A DNA stretch of 64,000 nucleotides from Pontibaca methylaminivorans (GCF_900156525.1 NZ_FTPS01000001.1:1798001-1862000); one strand, 5' to 3'; shown: positions 36,337 through 45,679, numbered from the stretch's first letter. A program made the numbers and translations. The notes: generated by a model from the sequence alone, not told the origin.

Positions 36337-36863
36337 GCGCCTGCCCTCCGGCGGGGTCTTGGCGCGGCGCGGCGCACGCCGAGGATCCCCTGCACGAAGA
36401 GCACGACCAGCGGATAGGTCGCGATGGTCAGCCCCGCCTGAACCAGATGCGGCCGCAGCGGCGCCTGCTGCACGACGAGCAGCCCGAGCGCGAGGCGGTT
36501 GGCAAGCAGCATCCCGAGCACGGCAAGCGCGACCGCGCCCCATTCGCTGGCAAAGCCGCTTTCCCGCAGGATCGGGATGCGCCGCTTCAGCCACTCGCTG
36601 CCGATCACGACGAGCGCCGCGAACAGCCCCGGCGGGCGCAGGAACATGAGATCGGCCAGCAGCATAACCGCCGCGATGGCGAGCACCGGCACCTGTTCGG
36701 GACGCCGCAGCGCCCAGGCAAGCGTGAGCCCCAGCAGCAGGTCGGGCGGGGCGAAGCGGGGCGGGAACGTGGTCAGCGGCAGGAGGTGCAGGCAGATCAG
36801 AAGCAGCGCAAGCCCGATATAGACCAGCCGCATGAACCAGAGCCGCCCGGGAGTGTCAGCCAT
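36333..36863 (-). CDS. mreD: Rod shape-determining protein MreD
   Basis: 176-residue inner-membrane protein with about five helices, part of the elongasome. Weakly conserved family; the assignment rests on size, hydrophobic profile (LVYIGLALLLICLHLLPL, FAPPDLLLGLTLAWALRRP, LFLRPPG-type turn) and position between mreC and mrdA. The start at 36863 lies inside the end of mreC, an 8-bp overlap. Confidence 0.88.
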   Translation of the reverse strand: MADTPGRLWFMRLVYIGLALLLICLHLLPLTTFPPRFAPPDLLLGLTLAWALRRPEQVPVLAIAAVMLLADLMFLRPPGLFAALVVIGSEWLKRRIPILRESGFASEWGAVALAVLGMLLANRLALGLLVVQQAPLRPHLVQAGLTIATYPLVVLFVQGILGVRRAAPRPRRRAGA

Positions 36864-37818
36864 CCTGCTCTCCTTCCTGCGGCGCGGTGCCTGCCGCCTC
36901 GCGCCCGGTTCGGGGCTCGGCCCGGGAGGGCGGGGCCGGCGGGCCCTGGACCTCGGGCTCGGGCGGAATGACCAGCGTGCCGGATTCCTGCGGCGCCGCA
37001 TTGCCGTGATAGCGCAGGACGCGCAGAAATTCGAGTCGCTCGAAATCGGCGGCAAGGCGCACCCGCAGGCGCCCGGCCGGATCGGCCGCCACCTGTCCGA
37101 TCAGCAGGCCGGAAGGGAACACGCCGTCCTCTCCCGAACTGATCACCCGGTCGCCGGGACGGACCAGTTCGGGCGTTTCAAGGAAGGTGATCAGCGGCGC
37201 GGCGCTGTTGTCGCCCGAAATCAGCGCCGTCTGGCCCGAGGGCTGGATCATCGCCGGCACCGAACTGGCCATGTCGGTCAGCAAAAGCACCCGCGAGGTG
37301 GTGCGCCCGGTGCCCGATATGCGCCCGACAAGGCCGATGCCGTCCATCGCCGCCCAGCCGTCGCGCACGCCGTCGCGCGCCCCGAGATTGAGCAGGACCG
37401 ACTGCCGGAACGGCGAGCCGCTGTCGGCCACCGCGACCCCGGTGATATAGGTGAGCCGCGGATCGAGCCGCACCTTGTTCAGATCGAGAAGCCGCGCGTT
37501 TTCCTGTTCAAGCTGAAGCGCGGCCTCTTTCCAGGCCTGCATCTGGCGCAATTCGCTGCGCAATTCGCGGTTCTGGTCGGAAAGCTGCTGATAGGACTGG
37601 AAATCGCGCGCAAGCCGGGTGAGCCCGGTCACAGGCTTCATGAACCATTCCATGCCCGGCACCACCTTGTCGGCCACATGGGCGCGGAACCGTTCCGCCC
37701 GCGGATTGTCGATGCGCCAGAACAGGAACAGGGCGATGAGGCAGGCGCAGATCACCCAGACCAGCAGCCGCCGCACCGGGCGGGTATAGGCGTCGCGCTG
37801 TGATCGGTCTTTCGCCAA
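36856..37818 (-). CDS. mreC: Rod shape-determining protein MreC
   Basis: 320-residue periplasmic scaffold with an N-terminal transmembrane helix (LLVWVICACLIALFLFW), a coiled coil (about 70-115: LSDQNRELRSELRQMQAWKEAALQLEQEN) and the beta-rich MreC core (ITGVAVADSGSPFRQSVLLNLGARDGV, GLVGRISGTGRTTSRVLLLTD, GVFPSGLLIGQV). It ends in a proline/acidic tail. The start is a TTG at 37818 behind AAGAGGT; no better start is present. It lies 58 bp after mreB in the same operon. Confidence 0.93.
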   Translation of the reverse strand: MAKDRSQRDAYTRPVRRLLVWVICACLIALFLFWRIDNPRAERFRAHVADKVVPGMEWFMKPVTGLTRLARDFQSYQQLSDQNRELRSELRQMQAWKEAALQLEQENARLLDLNKVRLDPRLTYITGVAVADSGSPFRQSVLLNLGARDGVRDGWAAMDGIGLVGRISGTGRTTSRVLLLTDMASSVPAMIQPSGQTALISGDNSAAPLITFLETPELVRPGDRVISSGEDGVFPSGLLIGQVAADPAGRLRVRLAADFERLEFLRVLRYHGNAAPQESGTLVIPPEPEVQGPPAPPSRAEPRTGREAAGTAPQEGEQDG

Positions 37819-37876
37819 TGCTACCTCTTGCAGCGCCGGCGCCCGGATGCCCGGTCCTGAGCGCGATCAATGCGCC

Positions 37877-39064
<1,188 letters not shown>

Positions 39065-39069
39065 TCATT

Positions 39070-39118
39070 GGCAGGCCCGGCAAGGGGCCTGCCTTTGCAG
39101 CGCCGTTCCCGGCGCTGC
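39070..39118. terminator. Two tandem hairpins between leuA and mreB
   Basis: Stem 1: GGCAGGCCC / GGGCCTGCC (39070-39078 and 39085-39093). Stem 2: GCAGCGCC / GGCGCTGC (39097-39104 and 39111-39118), three bases apart. Both are perfect. They lie 31-79 bp past the leuA stop and upstream of the mreB promoter, so probably end or stabilise leuA transcripts; there is no long U-run on the minus strand. Confidence 0.5.
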
Positions 39119-39148
39119 GGGCCCGTTTCGGGGCGCGTGCTGCCAGGG

Positions 39149-40768
39149 TCAGCTCACGTCCATGTAGCTGATGCCGGGCTCGTCGCCGTTGGGCGCGGAG
39201 CGCGTGCGACGCTCCAGCAGGTTGTTGAGGGCATTCACATAGGCCCGTGCGCTCGCCACCACGGTGTCCGTGTCGGCCGACTGGCCGGTCGCGATCAGCC
39301 CGTCGGCCTCGAGCCGCACCGAGACCGTCGCCTGCGCATCGGTGCCGTGGGTCACGGCCTCGACCTGGTAGAGCTGCAGGCGGGCATTATGCGGAAACAG
39401 CGTCTTGACCGCATTGAACGTGGCATCGACCGGGCCGTCGCCGGTCTGCGTGGTGGAGGTTTCGGCCCCGTCGATTACCATGGTCAGGTCGGCGGTCTGG
39501 GGGCCCTCGGTGCCGCAGACCACGCGCAGGGACTTGACCGCGAGGCGATCGTTGCGGGGGTCTTCGTCGGCGCGCATGAGCGCCACGAGATCCTCGTCAT
39601 AGACCTCTTTCTTGCGGTCGGCGAGCGCCTTGAAGCGCACGAATACGTCCTGGAGCTGGTTGTCCCCGACCTCGTAGCCGAGATCGCGCAGCCTGCTGCG
39701 CAGCGCGGCGCGGCCCGAATGCTTGCCCATGACGAGGTTCGAGACCGAAAGCCCGATGTCCTCCGGGCGCATGATCTCGAAGGTCTCGACGTTCTTCAGC
39801 ACCCCGTCCTGGTGGATGCCGGATTCATGCAGGAAGGCGTTCTTGCCGACGATGGCCTTGTTGAACTGCACCTGGAAGCCCGACGCGGCGGCGACGCGGC
39901 GCGAGATGTTCATGATCCGGGTCGTGTCGATCCGCGTGTGCCAGGGCATGATGTCATGGCGCACCTTGAGCGCCATCACCACCTCTTCGAGCGCGGTGTT
40001 GCCGGCACGTTCGCCAAGCCCGTTGATCGTGCATTCGATCTGCCGCGCCCCGCCGGCCACGGCGGCGAGGCTGTTCGCCGTCGCCATGCCGAGATCGTCA
40101 TGGCAATGGGTGGCGAAGATCACCTCGTCGGCGCCCGGCACCTCGGCGATCAGGCGGCGGATCAGGCTGGCGGATTCCTCGGGCGCGGTGTAGCCGACCG
40201 TGTCGGGAATGTTGATCGTATTTGCCCCGGCCCTGATGGCGATCTCGACCACGCGCTTCAGGTAATCCCATTCGGTGCGGGTCGCGTCCATGGGTGACCA
40301 TTGCACATTGTCGCAGAGGTTGCGCGCATGGGTCACGGTCTCGTGGATGCGCTCGGCCATCTGGTCCATGGTGAGATTCGGGATCGCGCGATGCGAGGGC
40401 GAAGTGCCGATGAAGGTATGGATGCGCGGGCGCCTCGCGCCGCGCAGCGCCTCCCAGGCGCGGTCGATATCGGTCAGGTTGGCGCGTGCGAGCCCGCAGA
40501 CGACCGAGTCCTTCGTGCGCTCCGCGATCTCGGCCACCGCCCGGAAATCGCCCTGCGAGGCGATCGGGAAACCGGCCTCGATGATGTCGACGCCCATCTC
40601 GTCGAGCAGTTCGGCAATCTCGAGCTTTTCGGAATGGGTCATGGTGGCGCCGGGACATTGTTCGCCGTCGCGCAGCGTGGTGTCGAAGATCAGCACGCGA
40701 TCCTTGTCCACGGTTCGGTCGTCCACAGCAGCGGTTTCCGTGGGGGTCGTGTCAGTGGTATTCGTCAT
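39149..40768 (-). CDS. leuA: 2-isopropylmalate synthase
   Basis: 539-residue first enzyme of leucine synthesis, condensing acetyl-CoA with 2-ketoisovalerate. The catalytic TIM barrel has VLIFDTTLRDGEQCPGATM near residue 25, EAGFPIASQGDF near 63, DTVGYTAPEE, the metal ligands in ATHCHDDLGMATAN near 210, and NGLGERAGNT. It is followed by FLHESGIHQDG and the C-terminal LeuA regulatory domain (about 400-530) for leucine feedback. The ATG at 40768 has AAAGAG upstream. It is preceded by a leader peptide and alternative hairpins, pointing to transcriptional or translational control by leucine supply. Confidence 0.97.
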   Translation of the reverse strand: MTNTTDTTPTETAAVDDRTVDKDRVLIFDTTLRDGEQCPGATMTHSEKLEIAELLDEMGVDIIEAGFPIASQGDFRAVAEIAERTKDSVVCGLARANLTDIDRAWEALRGARRPRIHTFIGTSPSHRAIPNLTMDQMAERIHETVTHARNLCDNVQWSPMDATRTEWDYLKRVVEIAIRAGANTINIPDTVGYTAPEESASLIRRLIAEVPGADEVIFATHCHDDLGMATANSLAAVAGGARQIECTINGLGERAGNTALEEVVMALKVRHDIMPWHTRIDTTRIMNISRRVAAASGFQVQFNKAIVGKNAFLHESGIHQDGVLKNVETFEIMRPEDIGLSVSNLVMGKHSGRAALRSRLRDLGYEVGDNQLQDVFVRFKALADRKKEVYDEDLVALMRADEDPRNDRLAVKSLRVVCGTEGPQTADLTMVIDGAETSTTQTGDGPVDATFNAVKTLFPHNARLQLYQVEAVTHGTDAQATVSVRLEADGLIATGQSADTDTVVASARAYVNALNNLLERRTRSAPNGDEPGISYMDVS

Positions 40769-40801
40769 GTCGGGACTCTTTGTCTGTTGTTTCCTGTCCG
40801 T

Positions 40802-40858
40802 GGCGCGCAAGCAGCCTCCTCTGAGCGGTCGCGCCGGATTGGCACGCTCAGAGGCGCG
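40802..40858 (-). promoter_or_regulatory. Alternative RNA hairpins in the leuA leader (candidate attenuator)
   Basis: A perfect 10-bp stem CCTCTGAGCG / CGCTCAGAGG pairs 40854-40845 with 40827-40818, and its 5' arm contains the leader-peptide stop codon. Three further elements compete: CGCGCC (40858-40853) can pair with GGCGCG (40835-40830), which can instead pair with CGCGCC (40807-40802). A ribosome stalled on the leucine codons would mask the first arms and change the fold. No U-run follows, so whether it acts by termination or otherwise is open. Confidence 0.6.
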
Positions 40859-40931
40859 CTAGGACGAGGAAAAGGGCGCTCGACACCCTCGCGGAACCGC
40901 GGGCAGCGGTGTTCGGTCCGACGATAGACAT
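40848..40931 (-). CDS. leuL: leuA leader peptide (27 residues, leucine-rich end)
   Basis: Short ORF from ATG at 40931 to TGA at 40850-40848, lying between the leuA promoter and leuA. It begins MSIVGPNTAARG and ends SSALFLVLARL: four Leu codons (CTT, CTC, CTA, CTC) among the last eight, including CTA, which is rare in DNA this GC-rich. The stop lies within the 5' arm of the downstream hairpin. The ATG begins nine bases after the -10 box, so the message would be essentially leaderless, as known for the rhizobial trpL leader. These features fit a leucine-sensing attenuation peptide. Expression is inferred. Confidence 0.65.
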   Translation of the reverse strand: MSIVGPNTAARGSARVSSALFLVLARL

Positions 40932-40939
40932 GGGGCGGG

Positions 40940-40968
40940 ACTATACCGGCCTGCGACGGCGATGAAAA
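40940..40968 (-). promoter_or_regulatory. Candidate leuA promoter
   Basis: Minus-strand TTTTCA (40968-40963), exactly 17-base spacer, TATAGT (40945-40940). Predicted start of transcription is near 40933-40931, at or next to the ATG of the leader peptide. Confidence 0.6.
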
Positions 40969-41047
40969 GGGCCATCTTGGGGCCGTTCCGCCATGCTGTT
41001 GCACCGGCGCCGCATCCCGCCCCGGCGTGATGGCGGTCGAGAGGGCA

Positions 41048-41081
41048 GGGGCCTCCGGCGGGGATATTTCTGCCAGAAGAA
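41048..41081 (+). repeat. 34-bp intergenic repeat, copy 1
   Basis: Begins GGGGCCTCCGGCGGGG and ends TTTCTGCCAGAAGAA. Identical over 34 bp to copies at 44178-44211 (reverse) and 45680-45713 (forward). It lies between the leuA promoter and the 3' end of the MORN gene. Confidence 0.95.
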
Positions 41082-41136
41082 ACCCCGGGCGTTGCGAAGG
41101 GATGCAGCCGACCTTTCAAAGGGGGGCGAGCGCCCG

Positions 41137-42333
41137 TCATGGTGAAACCGCCGGCGGGCGCGCCGTGCCGGGCGGGATCGCCCCTGCCATCGGTTCTTTT
41201 TCGACGGGGGCGAGGCGGCCGTTGCGCCAGTGCCCTTCGTAGCGGTATCCGCCCGGTGTCGTCAGCGTGCCCCAGCCGTGCATGGTGCCGGCGCGGAACT
41301 GGCCCGTATAGAGGGTTCCGTCGGCATAGGTGGCGCGGCCGCTTCCGTCGAACTTTCCTCTGCTCCAGCCGCCGTCGTAGCGGCTGCCGTCAGCGTAACG
41401 GATCATGCCCGACCCGTCCGGGAGATCATCCTTGATCTCGCCGATATAGACGGCCCCGTCCCTGTAGGTGATCATCCCGGCGCCGGACATCCGCCCCGCT
41501 TTCCACGTGCCACTGTAGGAAAAGCCGTCCTGCCCGGTCAGGCTGCCATGGCCGTCGCGCCGATCGTCGTGGAACGTGCCGGTGTAGATGTCGCCGTTCG
41601 CGTAGTTCATGCGCCCCCGGCCTTCGCGCTGCCCGGCGGCGAGGTTGCCCTCGTAGATGTCGCCATTGGGGAAGGCGAGCGTGCCGAACCCCTCGATCCG
41701 GCCGCTGACCCAGGTTCCGGCATAGGAAAGCCCGTCGGGAAAGAGAAGCCGCCCCTCTCCCTCTGGCTGCCCGGCCGCGACACCGCCCTCGTAACGCGCG
41801 CCGCCCGGATGTTCGACCACCGCCCGGCCGGTCCTGTCGCCCGCATGCCAGTCGCCCTCGTAGCGATACCCGTCCGGTCGGGTCAGGACACCGGTGCCGT
41901 GCGGCCGTCCGCCGTGAAAATCCCCCTCGTAGCGTGATCCGTCCGGGTAGTGCACGCGGCCCGCGCCCTCCAGCCGGCCGCGGTGCCAGTTGCCCTCGTG
42001 GACGGTGCCGTCGGAAAAGGTGATGCGTCCCTTGCCGTGCGGTTGCCCGCGGGCAAAGCGGCCCTCGTAGGTCGAGCCGTCGGGGAACTGCGCCCGGCCC
42101 TCGCCCTCGATTTCGCCCTCGATCCATTCGCCGCTGTATTCATAGCCGCCCGGCAGGCGATAGTCGCCGCTGCCGTGGCGCAGCCCGTCCCGGAAAGTGC
42201 CGCGATAGATCCCGCCCACGTCGTCCTGAAGGCCGCGGACCCGGGGGCTGTCGGCCAGCAGTGTCCCCGTTACGAGGCCGGGACCGAGAATGCCGAAGAC
42301 CAGGGCGCGCGCGGCAGGACGGGGAAAACGCAT
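41137..42333 (-). CDS. Exported MORN-repeat protein
   Basis: 398 residues: an N-terminal signal-like segment (ARALVFGILGPGLVTGTLLA) followed by about 14 MORN repeats of 23 residues, each of the form Y-x-G-x-(W/F)-x-x-G-x-x-x-G-x-G-x-(L/I/Y)-x-(Y/F)-x-(D/N)-G (for example YEGRFARGQPHGKGRITFSDG). MORN repeats form an elongated beta sheet used for membrane or protein binding. The signal suggests a periplasmic or surface location. No enzyme domain is present. The start at 42333 has only a weak ribosome site. It may be transcribed from a promoter with paired 10-bp direct repeats. Confidence 0.88.
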   Translation of the reverse strand: MRFPRPAARALVFGILGPGLVTGTLLADSPRVRGLQDDVGGIYRGTFRDGLRHGSGDYRLPGGYEYSGEWIEGEIEGEGRAQFPDGSTYEGRFARGQPHGKGRITFSDGTVHEGNWHRGRLEGAGRVHYPDGSRYEGDFHGGRPHGTGVLTRPDGYRYEGDWHAGDRTGRAVVEHPGGARYEGGVAAGQPEGEGRLLFPDGLSYAGTWVSGRIEGFGTLAFPNGDIYEGNLAAGQREGRGRMNYANGDIYTGTFHDDRRDGHGSLTGQDGFSYSGTWKAGRMSGAGMITYRDGAVYIGEIKDDLPDGSGMIRYADGSRYDGGWSRGKFDGSGRATYADGTLYTGQFRAGTMHGWGTLTTPGGYRYEGHWRNGRLAPVEKEPMAGAIPPGTARPPAVSP

Positions 42334-42348
42334 GGCAAACCGGACAAC

Positions 42349-42374
42349 GATAACGGTAGTGGGGGATAACGGTA
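42349..42374. repeat. Paired direct repeats upstream of the MORN gene
   Basis: GATAACGGTA at 42349-42358 and again at 42365-42374, 16 bp apart (TACCGTTATC on the MORN gene strand), ending 16 bp before its ATG. Spacing of 1.5 helical turns and position suggest a regulator site or leader element; unproven. Confidence 0.35.
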
Positions 42375-42503
42375 TTTCGGGGCGAAGCTACGCGAGCCGG
42401 CCGCGGCCGGCAATGCGCTGAAAAGCGGATTCGACGTGGTGGTGCTTTCACTCCGGTGCCGATCTGGTAAACCGCAGATATGGCGCCCGAGGGAGGACCG
42501 GAC

Positions 42504-44159
42504 ATGAGTGAACGTTTCCGCCTGACACTTGCGCAGCTGAATCCGACCGTGGGCGATCTTGCGGGCAATGCGCAAGCGGCACGGCTGGCCTGGCAGGCCG
42601 CCCGCGCCGAGGGGGCGGATCTGCTGGTGCTGCCCGAGATGTTCATCGCCGGCGGTGGCGCAAGGGATCTGGCGGCGCGCCCGGCGTTCAGCGCGCAGGC
42701 CGGACGCGTTCTTGCTGCCCTGGCGGCGGAATGCGTCGAGGGGCCCGCGATTCTGGTCGGCGGCCCCTGGAGCGGAGAGGGCGCAGTGTTCAACGGCTGT
42801 TTCCTGCTGTCGGGCGGCGGGATTCGCCACGTGGTGGGCAAGCGGCACCTGCAGGGCGCGGGCGGCCACGACGAGTCGCCAAGCTTCGCTCCCGCGCCGG
42901 TCTCCGGACCGCTGGCGGTTGGTCCCCTGCGGATCGGCTGCCTGATCGGGGCCGATGCCACGGACGGCGAGGCCGCCGAAACCCTGCTCGAGACAGGTGC
43001 CGGGATCCTGATCGTTCCGGATTGCGCCACTTACGGCGAGGATCGCGAATTGCGGCTGAACCGGATGGTCGCCCGGGTGGTCGAGACCGGCCTGCCGCTG
43101 ATCTGGCTGAACATGACCGGCGGGCAGGATAACCTTGTGTTCGAGGGCGGGAGCTTCGGTCTGAACCCCGGCGGGGCGCTGGCGCTCCGGATGCCGCTTT
43201 TCGACGATGCGCTGGTGCATGTGGATCTTGAGCACGAGGGTGACGGCTGGCGCATCGCGCAGGGCGAGCGGCACAGGTTCCCCGATCCGCTTGAGCAGGA
43301 TTATCGCGCCATGGTCACGGGGCTGCGCGATTACATGGGCAAGAGCGGCCTTGCGCGCGCGCTCATCGGCCTGTCCGGGGGACTGGACAGCGCCCTGGTT
43401 GCGACGATCGCGGTGGATGCGCTGGGCGCCGAGAACCTGCGCTGCGTCATGCTGCCCTCGGAATATACCGCGCAAGGGTCGCTCGAGGATGCCGCGGCCG
43501 TGGCTGCGGCACTCGGCTGCCGCTCCGACCTGATGCCGATCACGGCGGCGCAGGGCGCGGTCACGCAGACGCTGGCCCCGCTCTTTGCCGGGCGGGCGCC
43601 CGATCTCACGGAGGAAAACATCCAGGCGCGGCTGCGCGGGCTGCTGCTCATGGCGATCGCCAACAAGTTCGGCGAGATGCTGCTGACCACCGGCAACAAG
43701 TCCGAACTCGCGGTCGGCTACTGCACGATCTACGGGGACATGGCGGGTGGCTATGATCCGATCTGTGATCTCTACAAAACCCGCGCTTTCGACATCTGCC
43801 GCTGGCGCAACGAAAATCACCGCCCCTGGATGCGGGGCCCCGCGGGGATCGTGATTCCCGAGCGGGTGATTTCCAAGCCGCCGAGCGCCGAGCTGCGCCC
43901 CGATCAGAAGGACAGCGACAGCCTCCCCGATTACCGGCTGCTGGATCCGATGCTGGAGATCCTCGTCGGACAGGAGGGCTCGGTTGCGGATTGCGTGGCA
44001 GCGGGGTTTGATCAAACGACCGCGGAACGGGTGGCGCGGCTCGTCGCGATGAGCGAATGGAAGCGCTACCAGGCAGCCCCCGGGCCGCGGCTGAGCGCGC
44101 GCCCCTTCGCGGGCGGGCGGGCCTATCCGCTGGTGAACCGCTGGCGCGAGGCCGAATAG
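42504..44159 (+). CDS. nadE: Glutamine-dependent-type NAD+ synthetase with altered glutaminase site
   Basis: 551 residues: N-terminal carbon-nitrogen hydrolase domain (about 1-250) and C-terminal NAD synthetase domain with the PP-loop LIGLSGGLDSALVATIAVDAL near residue 289, TTGNKSELAVGYCTIYGDMAGGY near 397 and PPSAELRPDQKDSDSLPDY. The synthetase half looks complete for amidating deamido-NAD+. In the hydrolase half the Glu (LPEMF, E45) and Lys (GKRHL) of the triad are kept. The usual Cys in the RIG-x-x-ICED segment is replaced: it reads RIGCLIGAD, with Gly149 at the Cys position and a Cys at 146. Glutamine use is therefore doubtful. The ATG at 42504 follows GGGAGG. Confidence 0.92.
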   Translation: MSERFRLTLAQLNPTVGDLAGNAQAARLAWQAARAEGADLLVLPEMFIAGGGARDLAARPAFSAQAGRVLAALAAECVEGPAILVGGPWSGEGAVFNGCFLLSGGGIRHVVGKRHLQGAGGHDESPSFAPAPVSGPLAVGPLRIGCLIGADATDGEAAETLLETGAGILIVPDCATYGEDRELRLNRMVARVVETGLPLIWLNMTGGQDNLVFEGGSFGLNPGGALALRMPLFDDALVHVDLEHEGDGWRIAQGERHRFPDPLEQDYRAMVTGLRDYMGKSGLARALIGLSGGLDSALVATIAVDALGAENLRCVMLPSEYTAQGSLEDAAAVAAALGCRSDLMPITAAQGAVTQTLAPLFAGRAPDLTEENIQARLRGLLLMAIANKFGEMLLTTGNKSELAVGYCTIYGDMAGGYDPICDLYKTRAFDICRWRNENHRPWMRGPAGIVIPERVISKPPSAELRPDQKDSDSLPDYRLLDPMLEILVGQEGSVADCVAAGFDQTTAERVARLVAMSEWKRYQAAPGPRLSARPFAGGRAYPLVNRWREAE

Positions 44160-44177
44160 GGGGCGCGACGCCCCGCC

Positions 44178-44211
44178 TTCTTCTGGCAGAAATATCCCCG
44201 CCGGAGGCCCC
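44178..44211 (-). repeat. 34-bp intergenic repeat, copy 2 (reverse orientation)
   Basis: Exact reverse complement of the copies at 41048 and 45680. It starts 18 bp after the nadE stop and upstream of gltX. Confidence 0.95.
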
Positions 44212-44323
44212 CGCCGCCTGCCAGGTGCTCATCCGGCTGCTCCGGCGCACGCGCTTGCGGACCATTGCCCGAACTGGACAAACCGCATGGGCTGTGACAG
44301 ATCGCAGATGACAGGAGACGCCC

Positions 44324-45652
44324 ATGACAACGACCCGTTTCGCGCCCTCTCCGACCGGTCTCATCCATGTCGGGAATCTGCGCACCGCGCTCATGAACTG
44401 GCTGATCGCCCGCAAGGCCGGCGGCACCTTCATCCTGAGGATCGACGACACCGATCCCGAGCGATCGAAGCAGGAATATGTCGATGCGATCAAGGAGGAT
44501 CTCGACTGGCTCGGGCTGCATTGGGACCGGTTCGAGCGCCAGTCGGACCGGCTCGACCGCTATCGCGAGACCGCCGGGCGCCTGCGCGACATGGGGCGTT
44601 TCTACGAGGCGTTCGAAACCCCGGGGGAGCTCGAGCTCAAGCGCAAGAAGCAGCTGAACATGGGCCGCCCGCCGGTCTATGACCGCTCGGCGCTCGCGCT
44701 TTCGGAGGGGGAGCGCGAGGCGCTCCGGGCCGAGCGGGGCAACGGGGTATGGCGGTTCCGGCTGGATCACGAGCGGATCGACTGGGAGGACGGCATTCTC
44801 GGGGCGATCTCGATCGACGCGGCGAGCGTGAGCGATCCGGTGCTGATCCGCGCCGACGGGCAGTTCCTTTATACGCTCGCCTCGGTGGTCGATGACATCG
44901 ACATGGGGATCACCCATGTGGTGCGCGGATCCGATCATGTGACGAACACCGCGACCCAGATCCAGATCATGCGGGCGCTTGGTGCCGGGCCGCCGGCCTT
45001 TGCGCATCACTCGCTGCTGACCGGGCCCGAGGGCGAGGCGCTCAGCAAGCGGCTCGGCGTGCTCAGTCTGCGCGATCTGCGCGAACAGGGAGTGCAGCCC
45101 ATGGCGCTGCTGAGCCTGATGGCGCGGCTCGGGTCGAGCGACCCGGTGGAGTTGCGCCATGACATGGACGAGTTGATCGAGGGGTTCGAGCTCGGTCATT
45201 TCGGCTCGGCCGCGACGCGGTTCGACGTGACGGATCTGTTTCCGCTGACGGCGCGCTATCTGCACGGGCTTGATCTTGCTGCGGTGCGCTCCGCGGTGGC
45301 GGACGCCGGGGTTCCCGAGCACCTGGCCGAGCCGTTCTGGGCCATGGCGCGGGAAAACATCACCACGCTTCCGGATCTGCGCAACTGGTGGGATCTCTGT
45401 CGCGACGGGGCGGAGCCGCTGGTGGACGAGGCCGATCGGGAGTTCGTTGTGCAGGCGTTTGAGCTGCTGCCGCCGCCGCCTTACGGCCCGGAGTCGTGGG
45501 CCAGGTGGACGGCAGCGGTGAAGGACGCGACCGGACGCAAGGGACGGGCGCTGTTCCTGCCGTTGCGCAAGGCACTGACGGGGCGTGCGGACGGGCCGGA
45601 GATGGCCGCGCTCATGCCGCTTCTGCAGGTGGTGAAGGCGCCGCGTTCCTGA
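44324..45652 (+). CDS. gltX: Glutamyl-tRNA synthetase
   Basis: 442-residue class I synthetase charging tRNA-Glu (and perhaps tRNA-Gln, as many alphaproteobacteria carry two gltX genes). It begins TTTRFAPSPTGLIHVGNLRTAL (HIGH-equivalent HVGN), with RIDDTDPERSKQEY near residue 38, ITHVVRGSDHVTNTATQI near 205 and the KMSKS-equivalent ALSKRLG near 243. The ATG at 44324 follows AGGAG. It is flanked on both sides by inverted copies of the 34-bp repeat. Confidence 0.96.
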   Translation: MTTTRFAPSPTGLIHVGNLRTALMNWLIARKAGGTFILRIDDTDPERSKQEYVDAIKEDLDWLGLHWDRFERQSDRLDRYRETAGRLRDMGRFYEAFETPGELELKRKKQLNMGRPPVYDRSALALSEGEREALRAERGNGVWRFRLDHERIDWEDGILGAISIDAASVSDPVLIRADGQFLYTLASVVDDIDMGITHVVRGSDHVTNTATQIQIMRALGAGPPAFAHHSLLTGPEGEALSKRLGVLSLRDLREQGVQPMALLSLMARLGSSDPVELRHDMDELIEGFELGHFGSAATRFDVTDLFPLTARYLHGLDLAAVRSAVADAGVPEHLAEPFWAMARENITTLPDLRNWWDLCRDGAEPLVDEADREFVVQAFELLPPPPYGPESWARWTAAVKDATGRKGRALFLPLRKALTGRADGPEMAALMPLLQVVKAPRS

Positions 45653-45679
45653 TCACGCGCGGCATTGGTTGCGAGGACG

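Noticed and set aside
34576-36417. 613-codon plus-strand frame opposite mrdA
   Set aside because: Shadow of PBP2, whose active-site motifs are complete on the minus strand.
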